From: Methanoregula sp.
Lineage (GTDB): Archaea > Halobacteriota > Methanomicrobia > Methanomicrobiales > Methanospirillaceae
Assembly (NCBI GenBank): GCA_026394695.1
Contig: JAPKXT010000049.1
Location: forward strand, 1-10,975
Reading direction: 5' to 3'
Length of the DNA stretch: 10,975 nucleotides
Part shown: positions 1 through 6,893 of the stretch, one piece after another
Numbering within the stretch: the stretch's first letter is position 1
Layout of the letters: every line of letters begins with the position of its first letter
The notes under the pieces: model-generated
Told to the model about the DNA's origin: nothing
The model's database searches: none
What the model saw: only the letters and a program-made list of their open reading frames with translations
Program-made: the position numbers and the translations under genes

Positions 1-608
1 GCACAGATTAAGCTCGCAGAGCAGGGGAAGGATCTGCTGCGGGAGAAGATGGATGTACTCATCCGGGAATTCTTCCATATCATGGAGTCGGTCTCGAAAT
101 CGCGAGATGAGCTGGAAATCGTTGCCGCCACGGCACAGCGCTCGCTCCTGACAGCCCTTGCTGTTGACGACCCGGTCACATTAAAGTCCGCCTCCTTTGC
201 AACAAGAAGGGGGCTGTCACTCGACATAAGGGGGAAGAACATCATGGGGATTGCGGTTCCGGTGATCGAAAAAAAGAGGGTCTCAAAGAGCGTCCTTGAG
301 AGGGGATACAGTATCATAGGGGTGAGCGGGAGGATCGACGAGGCAGCTGAAAAGTTTGAGATGGAACTGGATCTGATCATCGAGCTTTCAGAGACTGAGA
401 CTTCCCTAAAAAGGCTTGGGGGGGAGATCCAGATAACCCGGAGAAGGGTGAACGCCCTTGAGCAGATAATGATCCCCGAATTAAAAAACAGGCAAAGTAT
501 ATCAAAAACGCCATTGACGAACGGGAGCGCGAAGATCTCTTCCGGTTAAAAAAGGTCAAAAAGATTATTGAACGCAAGAAAAAGGCAGCAATAAAGCAGA
601 ACTGCTGA
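1..608 (+). CDS. atpD: A-type ATP synthase subunit D, 5' partial, with a -1 frameshift near the 3' end
   Basis: Subunit D is the central-stalk coiled coil that couples the A3B3 head to the membrane rotor of the archaeal A1Ao ATP synthase. The frame is open from base 1 (reading AQIKLAEQGKDLLREKMD), so the true start lies upstream and the Met at 49 is internal. The family's N-terminal helix pattern (LLREKMDVLIREF), the middle RRGLSLDIRGKNIMG region and the C-terminal helix RRRVNALEQIMIPELK are all visible. After PELKN the zero frame runs into unrelated residues and stops at 547-549. The -1 frame instead continues with QAKYIKNAIDEREREDLFRL and a Lys-rich tail ending at the TGA 606-608, which is the normal family C-terminus. 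The junction is the A run at 483-488; one extra A would give PELKKQAKYI. Subunit D is commonly the last gene of methanogen atp operons, and the terminator just downstream agrees. Identity is sure; whether the frameshift is real, artefactual or programmed is open. Confidence 0.88.
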
Positions 609-630
609 CAGACCTGGCACCGGGAATTTG

Positions 631-670
631 GTGGAATGACCCGTGCTCCTGCAATTCCACACGCATTTTT
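631..670 (+). terminator. Hairpin plus T-run after atpD
   Basis: A 7-bp inverted repeat (gtggaat at 631-637, attccac at 654-660) is followed by five T at 666-670. It begins 22 bases after the TGA at 606-608. Archaeal termination depends mainly on the T-run, so the hairpin may be supplementary. The position fits the end of the atp operon. Confidence 0.5.
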
Positions 671-1140
671 ATCTCCTTGTTGATGAGGTCTGAACTATTC
701 GTTGGTTCTTTAAGAACGAGGAGAGGAACTAAAAAGGAGGTCAGGTTCACCAGGCAGGTTTCCAGACTAAAATATGGCAAGGATTGCATCAGATTTTTTC
801 AACCACCACACCCGGTTTGATGGTTAGTCTCCTCACTCTGTCCTAAAATATCCTGCAGCAGTGAAAAATCCTTCTCCCTGTTTCACAGGAGTTACAGCCC
901 GTGCCTTTTTTTTAAAAATGATGTAATCCCGGAAGGCTGAGTGTAATTTGTAGTTTCCTCTTTCTGTCGTTCAGATTTTGGTTTATTCATTAATTCCTTT
1001 GCCCTGCATGCCGCCTGCTCTATCCGCTCCCTGCACCTCCCTATTGCCATATCTTTCAATTTCCCAATTTTATTATTGATATCGCGTGTCATACTCTTGA
1101 CATCCAAAATGTGATCAATGTGTGTAATCCCTCAGAGGGA
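671..1140. other. Gene-poor stretch between atpD and the HEAT genes
   Basis: No convincing plus-strand gene is present. A perfect 13-base palindrome (gttctt-t-aagaac, 705-717) could be an operator. A strong Shine-Dalgarno-like aaaggaggt (730-738) is not followed by a suitably spaced start of any real ORF. A second weak inverted repeat (gtgaaa near 860, tttcac near 882) precedes an 8-T run around 905-912. The only coding candidate is the small minus-strand ORF listed separately. Confidence 0.4.
892..1107 (-). CDS. Possible small basic helical protein, unrecognised
   Basis: A 71-codon minus-strand ORF begins with TTG at 1107; an internal ATG at 1092 would give about 66 residues. The predicted protein is charged and looks mostly helical (IGKLKDMAIGRCRERIEQAA, then a Lys/Glu-rich stretch) with two Cys and a Ser/Thr/Pro-containing tail. 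I recognise no family. In its favour are a protein-like residue pattern and a TATA-like sequence (1141-1148, symmetric enough to serve this strand) about 35 bases upstream of the TTG. Against it are the non-ATG start, no clear ribosome binding site and no conserved neighbour. It could equally be a chance ORF in an AT-richer spacer. Confidence 0.27.
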   Translation of the reverse strand: MDVKSMTRDINNKIGKLKDMAIGRCRERIEQAACRAKELMNKPKSERQKEETTNYTQPSGITSFLKKRHGL

Positions 1141-1148
1141 GATATATA
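1141..1148 (+). promoter_or_regulatory. Candidate archaeal TATA box for the HEAT-repeat gene pair
   Basis: GATATATA lies in an otherwise mixed-composition spacer. Transcription would start about 25 bases downstream, near 1170, giving a leader of some 90 bases before the first possible HEAT start at 1263. No clear purine-rich BRE is visible. Being near-symmetric, it could also drive the minus-strand ORF that starts at 1107. Confidence 0.35.
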
Positions 1149-1262
1149 CTTTCCTGCTGCCGGAAGGAAGATTCCACCCAGAGATACAGCCAGTATTCGG
1201 AAACCCGATTGGATCTCGTGCCCACGATCTTTTTATCCTGTTCACCGTAATAATTACAAGAG

Positions 1263-2207
1263 ATGATCCCTGCCCGTGTCAATGCAACCTCACGTATGAG
1301 CAGAAAAACTCTTCTTTTTATTCTTTTATCAGGCATCTCGTTGTTCGACCAGATCAGGAATGTATTCTCCTCCAGTGGCAGTATCACCCGGATGAAAGCT
1401 GCACAGGATGTCAGGGGACTTATCCGCCTTTTGAACCACAGGGACCCGGATATTCAGTATGAAGCTGCGGGGGCGCTTGGGGATATCGGGGACCCCGGTG
1501 CGGTGGAGCCCCTGATCGCTGCATTGAAAAACGATGAATTGAGCGGGGTCCGATGGAAAGCAGCAGAAGCCCTCTCGAAAATAGGAGCGCCTGCCGTTGA
1601 GGCTCTTATCGGGGCACTGCGGCACGATGATGATGATGTGCGGTGGAAAGCGGCGATCGCCCTTGGTGAGATTGGTGATCCGAGAGCGATTACCCCTCTC
1701 ATCACTCTCCTCTGCGATAATGACCGGTTTGTCAGGGGCCGTGCAGCATATGCTCTTAGCATGCTCGGAGAACCGGCTGTTGACCCACTTATCTATGCAC
1801 TCCGTGAAGGTGACGGGAATCTTCGCTGGGGTGCTGCCATTGCCCTTGGGAAGATTCATAACCCACGAGCTATCGAACCTCTAATCCGGGCACTTGCCGA
1901 TACATATGAAAATGTCCGTGCGGAATCTGCTGCAGCGCTGGCCGCAATAGGAAAGCCTGCATTAGAACCACTGTTGCAGTTTTTAAAATTTTCCGATGGA
2001 GCTGCGAGACTTGAAGTTGTCACGGCTCTTGGTGAATTACAGGATACCGGCGCGATCCAACCGCTCGTCCAGCTCCTCGGGAATGCAGAAGAAGACGAAC
2101 GTAAAGCGATAGCGGATGCACTTGACGCAATTCTGGTTCCTTCAATTAAGCCTGTTATAATAAAACTTCGGAACGGGAGCCTTCAAACAAATGAAAATAC
2201 CAGATAA
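1263..2207 (+). CDS. HEAT-repeat (PBS-lyase type) protein, about eight repeats
   Basis: The protein is built of about eight tandem ~31-residue helical repeats of the type 'AVEPLIxALxxxDxxVRxxAAxALGxIGDP', starting near residue 45 and running almost to the C-terminus. These form an alpha-solenoid scaffold for protein binding. In archaea such proteins are abundant and mostly uncharacterised; despite the PBS-lyase domain name no lyase function is implied, and no catalytic or metal motif is visible. The start is uncertain. The ATG at 1263 gives 314 aa with a short hydrophobic patch (TLLFILLSGISLF, residues ~16-28). The ATG at 1395 gives 271 aa and begins MKAAQDVRGLIRLL, which matches how such proteins normally begin. 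No start has a good ribosome binding site. It lies 21 bases before a shorter paralogue, so co-transcription is likely. The family call is firm; the cellular role is unknown. Confidence 0.85.
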   Translation: MIPARVNATSRMSRKTLLFILLSGISLFDQIRNVFSSSGSITRMKAAQDVRGLIRLLNHRDPDIQYEAAGALGDIGDPGAVEPLIAALKNDELSGVRWKAAEALSKIGAPAVEALIGALRHDDDDVRWKAAIALGEIGDPRAITPLITLLCDNDRFVRGRAAYALSMLGEPAVDPLIYALREGDGNLRWGAAIALGKIHNPRAIEPLIRALADTYENVRAESAAALAAIGKPALEPLLQFLKFSDGAARLEVVTALGELQDTGAIQPLVQLLGNAEEDERKAIADALDAILVPSIKPVIIKLRNGSLQTNENTR

Positions 2208-2220
2208 GAGAATAATGGGA

Positions 2221-2226
2221 AAGGAG
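2221..2226 (+). promoter_or_regulatory. Shine-Dalgarno AAGGAG that conflicts with the downstream reading frame
   Basis: AAGGAG is the best ribosome binding site in this part of the window. It is only 2 bases from the in-frame GTG at 2229 but 9 bases from an ATG at 2236, and that ATG is in a different frame, which stops after eight codons. The spacing favours the ATG, while the coding frame requires the GTG. Confidence 0.45.
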
Positions 2227-2228
2227 AT

Positions 2229-2759
2229 GTGTACCATGGAGGATCGATCCTCACGGATATAAAAATTCACCGGCTTATCACTGCCCTCGATGATCCCTCA
2301 ATTGATATACGCCACCAGTCCGTGAAGGCGCTTGGCGATATTGGCAAACCCGCGATCCAACCGCTCATCCAGGCACTTGCTGAGGCAGTTGACAACGATC
2401 ATCGCTGGTATGCAGCGCTTGCACTGTCCGGTGTCGGTGCTCCCGCAGTCGAGCCCCTGATTTCGGCAATGAGTGTCCATCCGGGGAATGAGTTCAGGAG
2501 ATTTGCAGCGGCAGCACTGGGGACCATTGGAATTCCTGCAATCGAACCCATGATCAATGCGATGGCAAGCGATGACCGGGACCTGCGGGGATTTCTTTCC
2601 CGTGCTCTGTGCCGGATCGGAAAACCCGCAGTCGGGCCCCTCACCCGGCGACTTGACGACGCTGATGACATTATCAGGTCCTGTGCTACCCTTACCCTCT
2701 GGCAGATGGGCGAAACGGGGCTTCCTGCAATGCTGAATACCATGAAAAATGAAGAATAA
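2229..2759 (+). CDS. Second HEAT-repeat protein, about five repeats
   Basis: This is a 176-residue alpha-solenoid protein with about five HEAT units (for example VKALGDIGKPAIQPLIQALA and AAALGTIGIPAIEPMINAMA) after a short N-terminus that leads straight into IHRLITALDDPSIDIRHQSV. It is a paralogue of the gene before it: the DNA gcgatccaaccgctcNtccag occurs in both (near 2053 and 2352). No enzymatic motif is visible; it is probably a binding scaffold. The GTG at 2229 is the only upstream start in this frame but sits just 2 bases after AAGGAG. If one base has been lost between 2236 and about 2262, the true start would be the well-spaced ATG at 2236. It ends 88 bases before polC. Confidence 0.8.
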   Translation: MYHGGSILTDIKIHRLITALDDPSIDIRHQSVKALGDIGKPAIQPLIQALAEAVDNDHRWYAALALSGVGAPAVEPLISAMSVHPGNEFRRFAAAALGTIGIPAIEPMINAMASDDRDLRGFLSRALCRIGKPAVGPLTRRLDDADDIIRSCATLTLWQMGETGLPAMLNTMKNEE

Positions 2760-2847
2760 ACCATCCATCACGTTTCAGGTATCCACCCACTTTATCAAAT
2801 TCCATAACCCGAACAGATAAATCCGCTCCCACGAAAATCCTACCGGT

Positions 2848-5800
2848 ATGCTTGTGCTTTCGCCAGCGATGGAAGCTTATGAAAAGTCGCTGATGGACGA
2901 ACTTCTTTTCGCAATAGCGATAGCCAAAAAAGCCCGTCTCCATGGTCTTGACCCTTCAACCGAAGTTGAGATTCCCATTGCCAGTGACCTTGCAGACCGG
3001 GTTGAAGCACTTCTGGGGATTAAGGGTGTGGCAGGGCGTATACGCGAGCTGGAATCCCAGATGTCCCGGGAAGAAGTTGCCCTGCGCATTGGTGATGATT
3101 TTGTAGCCTGTAAGTTTGGCGAGACCACAAACGAACAGATTCTTGACCATGCCATCCGTACTGCAATGGCGCTTCTGACTGAAGGTGTAGTTGCGGCACC
3201 AACCGAAGGGATCGCAAAAGTCGGACTCGGTAAGAACGATGATGGCAGCGAGTACCTGAAAATATATTACGCAGGACCAATCCGCAGTGCAGGGGGGACT
3301 GCGCAGGCTCTCTCAGTGCTCGTTGGTGATTATGTGCGCCGGCAGCTGGGTATCAGCCGTTACTATCCCCGCCAGGAAGAAGTTGAGCGGTATATCGAGG
3401 AGATCCGGCAATACAACACCATCATGAACCTCCAGTACCTGCCCAGCGAACAGGAAATCCGGCTCATTGTCGAAAACTGCCCGGTCTGTATTGATGGGGA
3501 AGCGACCGAAAAGGAAGAAGTTTCGGGGCACCGCAACCTTTCGCGGGTGGAGACAAACACGGTACGTGGCGGCATGGCACTTGTTCTTGCGGAAGGGATT
3601 GCCGGGAAGGCTCCCAAACTCAAGAGCAAAGTTGAAATGATGAAGATGGACGGCTGGGACTGGCTGGGCAAACTCATCAAGAACAAAACAGATGAAGGAA
3701 CGGTCAGCATCAAACCCCTTGACAAGTATCTCCGCGACCTGATCGGGGGAAGACCGGTCTTTTCCTATCCTATGCGCAAAGGAGGGTTCAGGCTCCGTTA
3801 CGGGAGGTCGCGCAATACGGGATTTGCTGCAGCGGGGCTCAATCCCGCAACACTGTATATCCTCGGTGAATTTCTCGCAGTTGGTACCCAGATGAAGACC
3901 GAGCGCCCGGGCAAGGCGTGCGGGGTAGTACCGGTTGATTCGATTGAAGGACCAACCGTGCGAATGCAAAACGGTGACGTGCTGCGGATTGATGACGAAG
4001 CGACAGCGAAAAACCTCGGGCCCGGTATTGAAAGGATCCTTGATGTGGGTGAGATCCTCATCTCGTTTGGTGAATTCCTGGAGAACAATCACCCCCTTGT
4101 ACCCTGTGGCTATTGCGAGGAGTGGTGGCTGCTTGAAGCTGAAGCTGGCGTAAAACCGCCAAAAAACGAAGAAGAAGCCCTTGCTCTTGCGAGTGCCGGA
4201 GGATATCTCCATCCTGCGTACACGTGGTTCTGGGACGATCTTTCTGTTGAGCAGATCCGGGCACTTGCTGACGCTGTTTCCCGGCAGGGAAGAATTACCG
4301 GGGGATTCCTGCAGATTCCCAACGAACCATCAACAAAAACCATTCTTGAAGAACTGCTCCTTCCGCATGAGGTGCGCGAAGGAACGATACAGGTCGGAAC
4401 ATGGCGAATGTTCATCACCTGTCTTGGGCTTGATGAAAACCTGCGGAAACGGGAAGCGGTATGGAATACTGCCCCTGTTGATACACCGCTGAATCTTGTT
4501 ATGCATCTTTCCGGGATAAAGATCCGGTCCCGGGCAGGGACGCGGATTGGCGGTCGGATGGGAAGACCGGGAAAATCCAAACCCCGGAAGATGAACCCTC
4601 CCCCCCATGTCCTTTTCCCGCTCGGTGACGCAGGAGGTTCCCGCAGGTCGTTCCAGTCTGCATCCGGCCATGTCGCTGAAGTGGATGAAACCATCACCGA
4701 TATCGATTTCCAGAAGGAAGGAGGGATCATCGAAATTGAGGTGGGAAGACGGCGGTGCAAGGGATGCCACGAGATCACCTACACCAACCGGTGTGAGAAG
4801 TGCGGGGCACATTCCATTGCGATTACGACTTGTCCCAAATGCCATAGAGAAACACTTCTGGAGCGCTGTCCCGGTTGCAATCTCCCGACAACCTGCAGCC
4901 AGAGAATATCCCTGAACATGAAAGCGGAGTATATAAAGGCCATGGAGCGGCTGGGGTTAAAACCTGACAGTGTAGCACTCGTGAAGGGTGTAAAAGGGGT
5001 GATCTCCCGGGAAAAAGCAGTGGAGGCGATGGAGAAGGGAATCCTGCGGGCAATCCGGAACATCTATGTTTTCAAGGATGGGACCACGCGGTTTGATATG
5101 ATCGACCTGCCGCTTACACACATCCGTCCCAACGAGGTCGGGGTTTCTGTTGAGAAACTCCGTTCGCTCGGGTATGTTAAGGATACCTGGGGATACGATC
5201 TCCAGAATGGGTCGCAGGTTGTTGAGTTGCGCCCGCAGGACCTGTTAATCTCTGACTCATGCGCTGAATACATGGTGAACGTGGCGCAGTTCATGGATGA
5301 CCTGCTGGTCAAATGCTATGGACTTGAACCCTTCTATAACGTTAAAAAACCTGCTGACCTTGTAGGACACCTTGTTATCGGGCTTGCCCCCCACACGAGC
5401 GCCGGTGTGCTTGCCCGGATTGTCGGGTTCACCCGGGCAAATGTCGGCTATGCCCACCCGTTTTTCCATGCGGCCAAGCGCCGGAACTGTTTTTTCGGCG
5501 ATACAGAAGTTGAGGTATATAACGGGAAGTGCTGGCACAAAACACCTTTGCGTAAATTTGTACTTGAAAATTTTGATGTCAGCCGGCCGGGCATCGACAG
5601 GCTTGGGACATACTACGCCGATCCGGTACAGCCGTATTACACAAAGACCGTTGATACAGGCGGGATCCAGCATATCCGCAGGATCACTTCTGTATCCATC
5701 CACCGCTCCCCCTCAACACTGCTCCGGTTCACTACAGCCCTCGGGAAAGAGATCGCGGTCACCCCTGATCATGCGATGCTGGTCTGGGACACGACGTACC

Positions 5801-6753
5801 TTCGGAAGATCCGGGCGATGGAACTAAAAAGCGGTGATGCAGTCCCGGTACTCGAAGGTGCACATGTAATTGCCGATTATATCCGGTCCGTTGAAACGGT
5901 GCCCTCTCCTGAAGAGAGAGTATACTGCCTGACGGTTGCAGATGACCACACGCTTGTCGCGAATGGAATCTTTACCGGACAGTGCGATGGCGATGAGGAT
6001 TGCATTATGCTGCTTCTTGACGGCTTGATCAACTTTTCGCGCTCATTCCTGCCCCAGAGCCGGGGAGGTTCGATGGATGCCCCGCTGGTGCTGACGAGCA
6101 GGATTGATCCTGCGGAAATTGATAAGGAAGCCCTGAATGTCGATGTCTGCGATCACTATCCCCTGGAACTTTACCTGAGTGCACTTACCTGTGTCGAACC
6201 GAAAATGATCGCCAGTCTTATTGATCGTGTTGACCGGAGGATTGGGACACCCGCACAACTCGAAGGGTTCCAGTTCACCCATGACACTTCGGATATCTCC
6301 GCCGGGCCGATCGAATCTATGTACACCCAGCTCAAGTCCATGACTGAAAAACTTGAAGCAGAACTTGTCCTTGCAGAAAAGATACGAGCGGTTGATGCCG
6401 ATGATGTTGCAGAACGGGTACTTTCCACCCATTTCATCCCCGACCTGATGGGCAATCTCTCTGCGTTCTCCAAGCAGAAGTTCCGCTGCACCAAATGCAA
6501 CACGAGTTACCGGCGGATGCCGCTTGCCGGTAAATGCACGAAGTTTAAGGGTAAGGGTGTCTGCAACGGCAATATTATCCCAACCGTGCACGAAGGCTCG
6601 GTGAAGAAATATCTTGAGATGTCCCGGGAGATCTGCAGGAAATACAAGGTATCTGAGTACACCAAGCAGCGTGTCGAGGTGCTTGAACTTGCCATCACGT
6701 CCACATTTGGCGAAGAGAAGCAGCAGCAGCTGGGTCTGTCTGATTTTATGTGA
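2848..6753 (+). CDS. polC: DNA polymerase II (PolD) large subunit DP2, intein-containing precursor
   Basis: DP2 is the catalytic polymerase subunit of archaeal family-D DNA polymerase, the replicative enzyme in most euryarchaea. It works with the DP1 exonuclease subunit and the PCNA clamp. The 1301-residue product shows the family blocks in order: N-terminal helical region, GPIRSAGGT (143-151), GGRPVFSYP and GGFRLRYGR (312-320), MGRPGK (571-576), a Cys-rich zinc cluster with CxxC pairs (C637/640, 649/652, 662/665, 674/677, C683), and NCDGDED (split by the intein). A C-terminal zinc finger (C1214, C1217, C1230, C1239) and a final QLGLSDFM, which fits a PCNA-interacting motif, follow. The aspartates of the DGD motif (1047, 1049 in precursor numbering) correspond to those known to be essential in Pyrococcus DP2. 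Removing the 165-residue intein leaves 1136 residues, a normal DP2 length. The ATG at 2848 has no strong ribosome binding site; ATG 2869 is an alternative. Confidence 0.97.
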   Translation: MLVLSPAMEAYEKSLMDELLFAIAIAKKARLHGLDPSTEVEIPIASDLADRVEALLGIKGVAGRIRELESQMSREEVALRIGDDFVACKFGETTNEQILDHAIRTAMALLTEGVVAAPTEGIAKVGLGKNDDGSEYLKIYYAGPIRSAGGTAQALSVLVGDYVRRQLGISRYYPRQEEVERYIEEIRQYNTIMNLQYLPSEQEIRLIVENCPVCIDGEATEKEEVSGHRNLSRVETNTVRGGMALVLAEGIAGKAPKLKSKVEMMKMDGWDWLGKLIKNKTDEGTVSIKPLDKYLRDLIGGRPVFSYPMRKGGFRLRYGRSRNTGFAAAGLNPATLYILGEFLAVGTQMKTERPGKACGVVPVDSIEGPTVRMQNGDVLRIDDEATAKNLGPGIERILDVGEILISFGEFLENNHPLVPCGYCEEWWLLEAEAGVKPPKNEEEALALASAGGYLHPAYTWFWDDLSVEQIRALADAVSRQGRITGGFLQIPNEPSTKTILEELLLPHEVREGTIQVGTWRMFITCLGLDENLRKREAVWNTAPVDTPLNLVMHLSGIKIRSRAGTRIGGRMGRPGKSKPRKMNPPPHVLFPLGDAGGSRRSFQSASGHVAEVDETITDIDFQKEGGIIEIEVGRRRCKGCHEITYTNRCEKCGAHSIAITTCPKCHRETLLERCPGCNLPTTCSQRISLNMKAEYIKAMERLGLKPDSVALVKGVKGVISREKAVEAMEKGILRAIRNIYVFKDGTTRFDMIDLPLTHIRPNEVGVSVEKLRSLGYVKDTWGYDLQNGSQVVELRPQDLLISDSCAEYMVNVAQFMDDLLVKCYGLEPFYNVKKPADLVGHLVIGLAPHTSAGVLARIVGFTRANVGYAHPFFHAAKRRNCFFGDTEVEVYNGKCWHKTPLRKFVLENFDVSRPGIDRLGTYYADPVQPYYTKTVDTGGIQHIRRITSVSIHRSPSTLLRFTTALGKEIAVTPDHAMLVWDTTYLRKIRAMELKSGDAVPVLEGAHVIADYIRSVETVPSPEERVYCLTVADDHTLVANGIFTGQCDGDEDCIMLLLDGLINFSRSFLPQSRGGSMDAPLVLTSRIDPAEIDKEALNVDVCDHYPLELYLSALTCVEPKMIASLIDRVDRRIGTPAQLEGFQFTHDTSDISAGPIESMYTQLKSMTEKLEAELVLAEKIRAVDADDVAERVLSTHFIPDLMGNLSAFSKQKFRCTKCNTSYRRMPLAGKCTKFKGKGVCNGNIIPTVHEGSVKKYLEMSREICRKYKVSEYTKQRVEVLELAITSTFGEEKQQQLGLSDFM
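5488..5982 (+). other. PolD/DP2 mini-intein (165 aa), C-terminal Gln
   Basis: This in-frame insertion (precursor residues 881-1045) splits the DP2 motif RRN|CDGDED, so splicing restores Asn-Cys-Asp-Gly-Asp. The N-terminal block begins C1-FFGDTEVEV. Block B is VTPDHAML with T92 and H95. Block F is VYCLTVADDHTLVANGI with H154. The last residues are FTGQ, followed by Cys+1. No LAGLIDADG or other homing-endonuclease motif fits between blocks B and F, so this is a minimal splicing domain. The usual C-terminal His-Asn is replaced by Gly-Gln. The PolII intein of Pyrococcus abyssi, at the same kind of site, is known to use a C-terminal Gln and still splice, so activity is plausible. Boundaries are exact because the flanking family motif is intact. 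Confidence 0.95.
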
Positions 6754-6761
6754 TCCCAAGG

Positions 6762-6802
6762 CGTACCCATGGTTAAAGAACCCGTGGGGATCCGTCTGTA
6801 CG
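6762..6802 (+). other. Stem-loop just after polC
   Basis: Inner arms CCCATGG (6766-6772) and CCGTGGG (6782-6788) can pair over 7 bp with one G-U, closing a 9-base loop. The outer bases cgtac (6762-6766, sharing C6766 with the inner arm) and gtacg (6798-6802) could extend or compete with this stem. It starts nine bases after the polC stop. It is not followed by a T-run, so it may stabilise or process the 3' end rather than terminate. The first T-run is at about 6857-6863, some 30 bases before the next gene. Confidence 0.35.
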
Positions 6803-6893
6803 TTCCCCCCTGATTGAAGCAGAGTCGCAGTTTCCTGATGATTCCCTATGTATACCTTTTTTTAATTCCCCACTAACATCCATTCACTACAGA

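Noticed and set aside
1115..1387. 90-codon minus-strand ORF, somewhat protein-like, opposite the HEAT gene start
   Set aside because: Starts with GTG, has no recognisable family, and overlaps the possible N-terminus of the HEAT gene; kept out, although it would become more plausible if the HEAT gene starts at 1395.
1118..1462. 114-codon plus-strand ORF over the HEAT gene start
   Set aside because: Runs out of frame into the first HEAT repeats, has unusual composition and no family features; it is a shadow frame.
1395..2207. Phycobilisome lyase activity suggested by the PBS-lyase HEAT family name
   Set aside because: The family name reflects repeat type only; there is no phycobiliprotein context in an archaeon of this kind.
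3313..4212. 299-codon minus-strand ORF opposite polC
   Set aside because: Lies entirely antisense to conserved DP2 motifs; explained by codon bias of the real gene.
5488..5982. Homing endonuclease inside the intein
   Set aside because: Only 165 residues and no LAGLIDADG-type motif; there is no room for one.
6043..6759. 238-codon minus-strand ORF opposite the 3' end of polC
   Set aside because: Antisense to the catalytic and zinc-finger region of DP2 with no domain of its own.
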